Origin: Podochytrium sp. JEL0797
Lineage: Eukaryota; Chytridiomycota; Chytridiomycetes; Chytridiales; Chytriomycetaceae
Direction of reading: 5' to 3'
DNA length: 14,825 nt
Assembly (NCBI GenBank): GCA_027596195.1
Contig: JADGJG010000646.1
Location: forward strand, 1 to 14,825
This document shows, piece by piece, positions 7,992-14,825 of the stretch. How positions within the stretch are numbered: the first letter of the stretch is position 1; every line of letters starts with the position of its first letter. The notes under the pieces were generated by a model. That model was not told the origin of the DNA, made no database searches, and saw only the letters and a list, made by a program, of their open reading frames with translations. The position numbers and the translations under genes were made by a program.

Positions 7992-8420
7992 GGAAACTAC
8001 ATCCCCCAGACTCGACGCCATTCCCAGCAAATCCAAAGGCGCTCCAACCGCCATCCCCCCACTGCTCAACCCAAACTCAAACTCATAATTCACACACTCT
8101 TCGTTATGATTCGGCGTGAACACTGCATTTCCATACGCCTTGGCCCTATCCGCCGCATTTAGCTAAACGTGATGAAACGTTGGCCCCCTTGGAAGCAGCT
8201 CGTGCGGGATTCAATCTTTTCAAGTACCAAATGGAAAAGAGGATAGTCTGGTTCTGGATATTACTAGTAGGTCGTTGCGGGCCGCGAGTGGTTCGTGAGG
8301 GAGACGGAGGCGAGGAATTTCTGTCTGGGTGAAAGATGGACGCGACGAGGGTTTGGAGGAGGGAGGTTCCAGTCATCCAGTAGGCGGAGGCGAGGTGTTT
8401 GTGCAAAGTTTTAATATGGC
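7992..8420 (-). pseudogene. Relic resembling ACC-synthase-like class I aminotransferase
   Basis: On the minus strand, an apparent acceptor (TTTTCTTCTCCAG, ending at 8421) opens a stretch reading L-H-K-H-L-A-S-A-Y-W-M-T-G-T-S-L-L-Q. A change of frame follows (Q-K-F-L-A-S-V-S-L-T-N-H-S-R) and then another (L-A-A-R-N-D-L-L). In that order these match my recollection of the C-terminal half of 1-aminocyclopropane-1-carboxylate synthase-like aminotransferases (small hydrophobic helix, T-G-T-S, loading helix, N-x-x-R-L-x-x-R). A second acceptor-like GTTTAG near 8160 precedes a further open segment ([11 protein letters not shown]...E-C-V-N-Y-E-F) ending G-rich near 7992. At least two frameshifts and no visible 5' half make it a broken remnant. 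The family assignment is by eye and moderate only. Confidence 0.45.
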
Positions 8421-8562
8421 CTGGAGAAGAAAAGGTGATCAAAAGATCAATCGTCACAAATCACCCTCCGATTCGGTCGTCAAACGGGAGGGTGAATTTG
8501 GAGGCTATTTTTCCATTGCCGCAAAGGTGAATGACGTGTCTTGACGAATGCGTTGCAATTTC

Positions 8563-9376
8563 CCGTGCCACTGGGCGGCGCTGAAAGGGCCGCTGTGTGG
8601 CGTCGTAGTATCCCTTCCCATCCCCTCCTCGCACGCAGGAGGGCGACAACCATAACGAATATTACTATCGATCAAAACGATCGCTGGTCACAAATTTCAC
8701 TACGAGCGCTGAATTTGGGGCCTGCTTATTCATTTCGATAGCCGCCAAGATGTGTGGCGTGCATTTTTGGAAATTTGTTTATGTGGCGTTGTTATTCAAT
8801 TCCCCTGACTCAAATTATTTAATACAAGTGCCGCTGAGTGGCGTTGTAGTCCCACTAAGTGGCGTATAAACACCCCGTCTCCTATAGTCGAGAGCAGTTG
8901 AACACAAATTGGAATATTGAGCTTCAAGCATGCATAATCGTTCATATTGCCTCCAAGTTGCTTGACGCGGATGTTTGGAAGTGAAAAATATTCTCCCGAT
9001 TTCAAGAACGGAAGGTGGTCGATTATTGATGTATTGTCCCTTTGTGGCTTTGCAGTGCCCCTTTACGTCGCTTTCTTTCTTTCCTGGAGCTATGTATTCT
9101 TCATTTTTCCGATTTAATCTTAGTTTTGATATCACGCCACGCGAGGAGATGTCTGGAGGCGCACTCGGCGAGATTCAGTCCACCTGCGCTTTCTTGTCCA
9201 CCTGCGGGTATGAAGGGAAAGAGCAGAGATTGTTTTGAACTATCCGGAGAGGCGGGCTCTGTGGGCGGGAGACCGAAAATAAGAAAATCTAATTACTGCG
9301 GGCTTGAAACCCATGCGATCCTTTGCCACCCAATCAGTGGCATCTCCAGGCATCTCCATTTTGATACCACGCCACT
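8563..9376. promoter_or_regulatory. Cluster of GTGGCGT-type motifs upstream of the OPT gene
   Basis: The core GTGGCGT (or its complement ACGCCAC) recurs in both orientations: near 8597, 8753, 8782, 8838, 8858 (plus) and within 9127-9141 and 9362-9376 (minus). Two copies extend to a 24-26-bp repeat (8589-8614 and 8830-8853, sharing GCCGCTG-GTGGCGT-GTAGT-CCC), and the two minus copies share GATAYCACGCCAC. The last lies about 80 bp before the transporter start. Otherwise I see no intact gene between 8421 and 9452; open frames at 8329, 8541 and 8975 have no recognisable content. A TATAAA (8865-8870) directly follows one motif, with no gene after it. Confidence 0.4.
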
Positions 9377-9394
9377 TCCACCACCGAAAATGGG

Positions 9395-9401
9395 TATAAA
9401 G
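9395..9401 (+). promoter_or_regulatory. TATA box of the OPT transporter gene
   Basis: TATAAAG lies 58 nt before the ATG at 9453, followed by a pyrimidine-rich leader. The spacing parallels that of the TATA box before the seven-TM gene at 1683. Confidence 0.6.
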
Positions 9402-9452
9402 CCTGCGCCCCTCCCCATTTCGGGCAAAATCATTCGGCAGCACAGCATTAAC

Positions 9453-12080
9453 ATGACCATCGCCGAAGACGAGAAAAAGATTGACGCGTTCATCGAGTCC
9501 CACCCCGGAATGGAGGACGACATGGAGCTCAGCGATGCCAAATATGTGGAAGAACACATGTAAGTCTCCTGCATCACTTGATGCTCGCCACTATCAACCT
9601 GCTAACTAACCTCCTTTCCTGCCCACTCTTCACCCCCAACAGTGAATTCATTGTCCCACAAACTGACGATCCCAACACACCGGCCTTCACGGTGCGCGCC
9701 GTCGTGCTCGGATGCATGTTCTCCGTTCTACTCTCGTTTGCCAACACTGCCCTGAGTTTCCGTTCCGTGCCGTTCTCGATCGGGGCCGTGGTCGCAATCA
9801 TCGTTTCCTACCCAATCGGTGAGTTTTTCTTGTTTTGACTTTGAAAGCTGCGGTGAAGCTAAGATGGTTCCAAACAGGTGTCTTTATGGCGAAAGTCCTT
9901 CCCTCGGGAGTCCTGAATCCGGGCCCATTCTCCATGAAAGAACACGTCCTCATTTACATTATGGCCTCCGTCTCGGGTCTGCCTTATGGTATCGACAACG
10001 TTGTCACGCAAGTGCACCCCAACTTGATGGGTGACGAGAAGATCACCTTCATTCACGGACTCGGATTCGTCTTGGTTACCCAGTTCCTGGGATACGGTTT
10101 CTCGGGTCTCACGCGTCGCTTTTTGGTCAAACCAACTGCCATGTGGTGGCCTGGGTTGCTGCCAACAATTGCCACGTTTGCTTCGTTCCACAAGGTCGAG
10201 TCTGCCGAAATCGGAAGCAAGCTCACTTGGTCGAGAACGAGTGTTTTCTGGGTCGCCTTCTTCGCGATGTTTGCGTATGAGTGGATTCCGGAATACTTTG
10301 CCCCGACGCTGCAGGCTATTTCATTGGCTTGTTTGATTTCTGGTCGCGGGTCTGAGGTTTCGGGGAAGCTCTCCAAGTTCAATTCTTTGATGGTAACGAT
10401 TTGGTTCTTGAGTTTGAAGTCCACTTTATGCCGTACTGATAAAAATTTCTGCAGGGCTCCACGACTTCAGGATTGGGACTGTTTGGTCTCACGTTCGATT
10501 GGGGTTTTATCGGGTCCATCAACTTTGCCCAGCCTCTGTGGGCGAACCTTTGCAATGCCGCCGGGAACATCTTTTTTCTTTGGATCGTGACACCGATTGC
10601 ATTCAACGCCGACGTTTTTGGAGTGAATGAGAAGCTCCGCATCTCTCCATACGCTTACTGGACGACCTTGAACCCGGCTGTCAACTCTGCATCGCTGTTT
10701 GTTGGAAACCCGAATGGAACGTTGGAGCAAGGGTCACGTGTGTCACCGAAATACTTTTACAACAAGTCGGACAACTTCAACCTCAATCTTACGGTAATTC
10801 GAATCTCTGTTTCCTTTCTGTTCTTCATTATTCTAATTTTTTCCATTCAGGCTTACAACAACGTTGCCCCCGTTCACTTGTCTTCCACTTTCGCCTTCTC
10901 CTATGCCTCCTCCTTCCTGACTGTCACTGCCGCTCTGATGCACGTCGCACTTTGGTACGGAAAAGATATATACCGCCAGACAATGAACGCGTTCCGTCAA
11001 GTCAACGACGAAGTCGACGCTCTGGACAAGCACGTCAAGATGATGGAAGCGTACCCTGACGTCCCCGATTTGTTCTACGTGGCCTTTATGGGAGTCTGTG
11101 TCGTCGGCGGTCTTTTGGTTTCCATCTTCACACCTTTCAACATGCCATGGTGGGGCATCTTCTTCAACGTGTTTATGGTTGGATTGTTTGTGATTCCTTA
11201 TGGTGCTGTGCAAGCCATTGCTGGAGTTCCTCTCTACCTCAACGTGTTGTCTGAATTCGTCATTGGATTGATGATTCCCGGAGAAACCGTTGCGGTGATG
11301 GCCTTCAAATCCTGGGGAACCAACAACCTCATTCAAGCTCTCGCCCTCTCTGCGGACTTGAAGTTGGGTCAATACCTCCACATCCCGCCTCGCGCCATGG
11401 TTGCCGCCCAACTGATTGGAACTCTCATCAACGCCTTCGTCGCGACTGCCGCTGCCTGGTACATGATGTTCAGCACTGGAGACTTGGTCAAAACCACGAG
11501 CACGGACTGGAGCATGCTGAACTACCAAGTGTTCTACTCTGCCGGAGGAATCTGGGGTGCCATTGGTCCGCAGCGATTCTTTGGTATCGGATCTATCTAT
11601 GAGGGTTTCATGTGGTGTTTCCTTGTCGGCGCGCTCGCACCCGTGGTCCCGTGGCTTGGAAACAAGTACATTGTTCGCTCCAAGTACTGGACGTACATGA
11701 ACTTTGCCATCTTCTTCCAGTTTGCCGGAGTCCAGTCGTACCAAGTCTTTGTCATTATCCCCGTTCTTTGCAACATCTGGTCCCAAGTTTACATGTTCAA
11801 CAGACACAAGGAGTTTTACCAAAAGTACCTTTTCGTCATGGGATCCGCATTCGACGCTGCCAGTGGAATCATCTCGCTTGTGATTTCGTTCATGAGTGTG
11901 GCGGGTATCTCCTTCACTACGTACTACGCCCTTAATCCCAATACGGAGAACGTCCCATTCGATTACTACTGTTACCCGGGTGCGAGTTACAACGATTTCG
12001 ATTGCTCTTACTACTTGGCGAGTGGAAGCAATACGACGGCGGATGGGACGTTCTGCCCGGGAACACCTGCTTCGTTGTAA
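9453..12080 (+). CDS. Oligopeptide transporter, OPT family, five exons
   Basis: Exons 9453-9559, 9643-9818, 9878-10392, 10455-10793 and 10851-12080 join in frame to 788 residues, a normal size for fungal OPT proteins. Family landmarks are D-D-P-N-T-P with T-V-R-A soon after (about 42-55), L-N-P-G-P-F-S-M-K-E-H (about 105-115), G-L-F-G-L-T-F-D-W (about 270-280) and L-H-I-P-P-R (the KIPPR-like motif, about two thirds in). A dozen or more hydrophobic segments follow the acidic N-terminus. OPT proteins are proton-coupled plasma-membrane importers of tetra- and pentapeptides or glutathione-type substrates; the substrate here is not predictable. The four introns are 57-83 nt; the last (10794-10850) is 57 nt and stop-free in frame. 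The C-terminus is Cys/Tyr/Gly-rich. A broken copy of this gene's end lies 400 bp downstream, and a TATA box plus a motif cluster lie upstream. Confidence 0.92.
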
Positions 12081-12488
12081 ATTTTTTGTTGTTGTGATGT
12101 GTCGGATTTTAGAATACATATTTGTTGGTTGGAATGGCGGTTGCACCTTTTCTCTCCCTTGCAATTTGCAACGAAATCTGTGTTCAGAAGAAAAAGCGGA
12201 AAAATAAGTTACATTCCACACAGCGAACCAACGAAACATGCTGCCGTCAAGGCACTATTTTTTTCGTAAAATATAGAATCTTCTCCCTTTTACATGAGAT
12301 ATGAAACGAAAAGAAAGGCATGTCTTTTCCCCCCCTCGAAGATACTGTCCCCTCTTATTTTTAGATTCACAATATAAACGAAAATGGCAGCAACCGACTA
12401 CAAACGTTTCGCCCGATATCGAATCCGGAATCACGCAGTCGCGGTGGAACGAGGGTGGAGAAGGGGATACTGTTTCGAGCTAACAACT

Positions 12489-12690
12489 GAGAATGTCCCT
12501 TTTGACTATTACTGTTCCCCGGTGCGAGTTACAACGATTTCGACAGTATCTATTACCTGGCGCAGGGCTCCAACACGACGGCGGATGGGACGTTCTGCCC
12601 GGGAACGCCCACTTCGTTATTTTTTTGTCGGATTTGAGAATACATTTTTCGGTTGGAATGACCGTTGCACATTATATCTCTTGCAAACAC
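12489..12690 (+). pseudogene. Relic of a duplicated OPT gene 3' end
   Basis: This stretch repeats the last 45 or so codons of the OPT gene and about 90 bp of its 3' flank (source about 11946-12168). It first reads E-N-V-P-F-D-Y-Y-C, loses one base near 12520, then continues in another frame as A-S-Y-N-D-F-D...N-T-T-A-D-G-T-F-C-P-G-T-P-T-S-L. Homology runs on past the former stop (GGATTTGAGAATACATTTTTCGGTTGGAATG). The stop codon itself is altered to TTATTT. Homology begins abruptly at about 12489, so the rest of the duplicate is missing. The gap 12081-12488 holds the OPT 3' flank and otherwise nothing I recognise. Confidence 0.85.
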
Positions 12691-12753
12691 AGTTAATATT
12701 AATACATCAGCCGCAATTTGGGTAACTAAATGCCATGATAATTATCAATGAAA

Positions 12754-12821
12754 TCTCAAGCGTCCACTGTTTCTTACGTGAAGGCGCTCACGCTCGAGTT
12801 TGAAAAATGTGGCTGGGGCTT
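12754..12821 (+). repeat. Dispersed direct repeat, copy A, ending at a TATA box
   Basis: Shares TCTCAAGCGTCCA, then CGTGAARGCGCTCAYGCTC, AGTTTGAA and TGGCTGGGG in the same order and orientation as 14498-14575. Copy A runs into TATAAAGG (12821-12828), which could serve as the promoter of the coding-like stretch starting about 12934. Confidence 0.75.
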
Positions 12822-12933
12822 ATAAAGGAAGCTACGTCGCCCGCATCGAGTTTGGCAGAGTCGCGTTTGGGATCATAAAGGGAGAAGGAGTAGAGCTGGG
12901 GTGGCTAAGAGTGCGAGGGTTAATCCTGAGTTG

Positions 12934-13388
12934 ATGGAGAGGTTGTATGTTTCGGAAGGGGATGTCAAGAATAGGTAGTGTATTGGTTTGATTGGTTATT
13001 TTGCCTTTATTGACCGTGTTTCTCAGTTCGAAAACATTATCGAGCTCAAGACCGTGAATGATCCCGATGAGCCCACATTTGTAGTATCGACTCTTCCCAC
13101 AGTATACAAGTACTTTGGCTTTATGGTGTACTCCTCAGAAAATTGAACGCGTCCACATCCGCCTTCACGCTCGCTCACCTCGCCCACGCCTTTTTCCACC
13201 AAATCCAAAACGACTCAGAGTTTGTTTCCCAGGTTTTGAGTGTTGTGCAGTTGATGAAAGGGGGTGCTGGGTTGTCTGAGGTGGTGGGTGAGTTGGACTT
13301 GAAGGCGGTTCGGCCACCCAAGACGGAAGCAGAAGTTGTGAGGGACTTTTTGGAGGCCATATCGTTGGATTGTTGGTTCAGTTTGTGA
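12934..13388 (+). CDS. Unrecognised coding-like stretch, structure unresolved
   Basis: A TATA box (12821) is followed by an ATG at 12934, with short natural-looking frames after it: M-E-R-L-Y-V-S-E-G-D-V-K-N-R to a TAG at 12976. After a good acceptor (TTTCTCAG, ending 13026) comes F-E-N-I-I-E-L-K-T-V-N-D-P-D-E-P, and then in another frame an 80-residue stretch (13143-13388) with L-A-H-L-A-H-A-F-F and a charged C-terminus. I cannot join these three in one frame with standard introns, so it is either a gene with an unusual structure or a decayed one. The last segment has the C-rich to G-rich composition of true exons in this window. The order of pieces vaguely recalls a histidine phosphotransfer domain but lacks its HxLKG motif, so I assign no function. 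Confidence 0.3.
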
Positions 13389-13407
13389 AAGATAGACATG
13401 AGGTTTT

Positions 13408-13413
13408 TTTATT
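13408..13413 (-). terminator. AATAAA polyadenylation signal of the minus-strand seven-TM gene
   Basis: On the minus strand AATAAA occurs 45 nt after the stop codon (13458-13460), within an A-rich tract. It also lies about 20 nt beyond the end of the plus-strand coding-like stretch, so the two units converge tightly. Confidence 0.5.
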
Positions 13414-13457
13414 TTGTTTTTTTACCTAGGGGGAATCTAGAAAACGTAAAAATCAAT

Positions 13458-14434
13458 TTATCTTTTCAAGCCTTTGGTGCGCTCCATGGCCTTTGAAATA
13501 AAGCCTTTGTAACCGGACACGCGATCCTCGAAACTCGGAAGCTGGGCGTTAAAACTTCTCTCCCGCTCTTCCTTCCAAAACAACTCCGCGTTTAGCGAAA
13601 ACACATAAATCCAATCGCGGATCTCGTAGATAAATAAACCCCAAAATGGGCTCGTCACATAGTACCCACTGAAGATGATGTAAATATTGATTGCGCATGT
13701 GACAACACTGCGGAGAATGTTGTCTGTGACTATGACCTTGGCGATTTGGTTGAAGTTGGATGTAAGTTGACCCCAGCAAAAATAAATGCAGATTAATGTG
13801 CTCGCGAGGTCCATAAATATGTCGGAGAGATTCCATGAGAGTCCAGTCACGGGGTTGTCGTAGTCTGATTTCAACGTCAAAAAAAGTGCGCAAGAGATTT
13901 TCAACTCACAATTGCATATTTGAGTCGTCGCGTCCCAGTTTCCGTATGAATTGGGAATATCCAAGAATGTCCACACCAGTCTGTTGACTAAACAAAGTGC
14001 AATAAAAGCGCGAACCCACTTGTCGTAGCTGTTCACAAAAAAATATGTTAAAAACGCGCTAAAAGGTGCGCTCACAATAAGTCATACACACACCCGCTTA
14101 TAACATACGACTTGTATAAGAGAAAGCAGTCGAAAGAAATATCGAAAAAGTGACACACCGCGTTCTCGATCAAAAAATTAAGATGGCAAGCGTGTGTGCC
14201 TTGAAAAGCGTACAGCGCCAAACAATTCAATATTCTGACGGGAATAGCGATTGAGTTGAACGTAAGCATGATATAGTGGATGAGTTTGAGCTCTCTCCAG
14301 TTGTGCCAAAGGATTGCGGTTGATCCCGCGAGGATCATTTGGAACACCATTCCTTCTCCGATTCCTACGGCTAGATATTGCAGGTTTGTCATGGAGGGGG
14401 CCGCTTGCGTCACAAGGACGGTAGAGTTGGGCAT
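13458..14434 (-). CDS. Seven-transmembrane protein of unknown family, three exons
   Basis: Exons 14434-14094, 14028-13910 and 13864-13458 join to 288 residues. Introns are 65 nt (GTGTGT...AACAG) and 45 nt (GTGAGT...TCAG); the 45-nt one is stop-free in frame. I do not recognise the family. Hydrophobic segments fall at about residues 20-43, 51-77, 86-111, 118-139, 165-187, 196-222 and 227-247, followed by a charged cytosolic-type tail of about 40 residues rich in Lys/Arg/Glu. An N-glycosylation-type N-S-T sits near the N-terminus, consistent with an outside N-terminus. That topology is receptor-like, but no DRY, NPxxY or RTA1 signature is evident, and overall it does not resemble the seven-TM protein at 1683. 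The first ATG (14434) is used; the in-frame codons before it have no earlier ATG. Confidence 0.75.
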
Positions 14435-14497
14435 GGTTGGTGGATTTCTCGACAAGGTATCGTAAAAGATTTACACCCCATTGAAAGGGGTTAAAAT

Positions 14498-14575
14498 TCT
14501 CAAGCGTCCATTGTATATTATTTCTCGGGGCTCGTGAAAGCGCTCATGCTCAAGTTTGAACACTTGGCTGGGGTT
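14498..14575 (+). repeat. Dispersed direct repeat, copy B
   Basis: Second copy of the repeat at 12754-12821, same orientation, about 1.74 kb away, with a few extra bases in the middle. The two copies flank the minus-strand seven-TM gene and the coding-like stretch before it. Just upstream is a short CCCC-N7-GGGG hairpin-capable sequence (14477-14491). Confidence 0.75.
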
Positions 14576-14605
14576 TGCGGGCGGTACTGGGCATGCAATT
14601 TGTGA

Positions 14606-14770
14606 CATCCAATTCGAAGCTATGAGGCGTTGATGAAGGATACCCAAAAAAGATTTCACAAGAAGCAAAGCCACCACCACGTTCCCCTCAAGTTCCTAGG
14701 CATGTTTGACACAGTCGCTGCTCTCGAAGTCGATAACTCTCTTGCCACACCCCGAAACGCAGCGCAGTAA
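14606..14770 (+). pseudogene. Fragment resembling DUF2235 alpha/beta hydrolase
   Basis: A frame open from a TGA at 14603 to a TAA at 14768 reads R-S-Y-E-A-L then, after a basic stretch, V-P-L-K-F-L-G-M-F-D-T-V-A-A-L. This matches the pattern (x-x-K-F-x-G-V-W/F-D-T-V-x-x-L-G) that I know from the DUF2235 / T6SS phospholipase-like hydrolase family, in which the Asp belongs to the catalytic region. There is no GxSxG nucleophile segment upstream and a stop follows within 20 residues, so this is a fragment rather than a gene, unless it is an exon of something extending past the window. Nothing else is recognisable from 14771 to the end. Confidence 0.45.
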
Positions 14771-14825
14771 AATTGCGGGGGAATGTTGAAGAACGAATAG
14801 ATTCACTCTGATCAATTTCACTTCT

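Noticed and set aside
8975..9238. 87-codon frame in the region upstream of the OPT gene
   Set aside because: No domain, no promoter or polyadenylation signal, and it overlaps the repeated motif region; treated as chance.
10833..12239. 468-codon open frame antisense to the OPT gene
   Set aside because: It mirrors the OPT exon on the opposite strand; its translation is Arg/His/Asp-rich with no domain, as expected of a codon-bias shadow.
12384..12725. 113-codon frame with good start context running into the OPT relic
   Set aside because: It reads the relic in a frame different from the OPT protein for most of its length and lacks any known domain; a chance chimeric frame is more likely than a new gene.
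1..14825. CRISPR arrays, bacterial operons, insertion sequences or phage genes
   Set aside because: No regularly spaced repeats, no Shine-Dalgarno-led gene strings and no transposase or integrase motifs were seen; introns and gene content are eukaryotic.

Overview
The window looks like nuclear DNA of a fungus, possibly an early-diverging (chytrid-like) one. The genes are intron-rich, with short introns (about 45-100 nt) bounded by GTGAGT/GTAAGT/GTGTGT donors and pyrimidine-rich CAG acceptors. AATAAA-type polyadenylation signals follow several genes, and TATA boxes lie 50-70 nt before two start codons. The gene content is also eukaryotic: mitochondrial ATP synthase subunit g, an App1-type phosphatidate phosphatase, an OPT-family oligopeptide transporter and a C2H2 zinc-finger protein. 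The chytrid assignment is inference; the fungal one is firmer.

Layout, left to right. Bases 1-145 hold a poly-C/CA simple repeat. A three-exon gene for an unrecognised coiled-coil-like protein (148-943) is followed by a stretch with a decayed exon-like ORF (1131-1403). Next come a single-exon seven-transmembrane protein (1683-2630) and an App1-like phosphatase with a DxDxT catalytic motif (2921-4243). After a gene-poor gap, ATP synthase subunit g (minus, 4752-5143) and a DTW-domain tRNA aminocarboxypropyltransferase (plus, 5178-6182) diverge with only 34 bp between their start codons. A small cysteine-containing protein (6378-6869) and a three-finger C2H2 protein (7102-7814) follow.

The 1.6 kb from 7815 to 9452 has no intact gene that I can see. 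It carries a frameshifted minus-strand relic resembling an ACC-synthase-like aminotransferase, and then a cluster of GTGGCGT-type motifs that leads up to a five-exon OPT oligopeptide transporter (9453-12080). Behind the transporter lie a relic of the transporter's own 3' end (12489-12690), one copy of a dispersed direct repeat (12754), and a short coding-like stretch (up to 13388). A second, apparently unrelated seven-transmembrane gene runs on the minus strand (13458-14434). The window ends with the second copy of the direct repeat (14498) and a fragment resembling DUF2235 alpha/beta hydrolases (14606-14770).

The genes do not form a pathway; this is ordinary housekeeping and transport gene content mixed with decaying gene tails. 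I do not see a discrete new molecular system. The two signals I find most unusual are a repeated compositional pattern, in which exons begin C-rich and end G-rich on the sense strand, and the concentration of duplicated or broken gene 3' ends between the genes.
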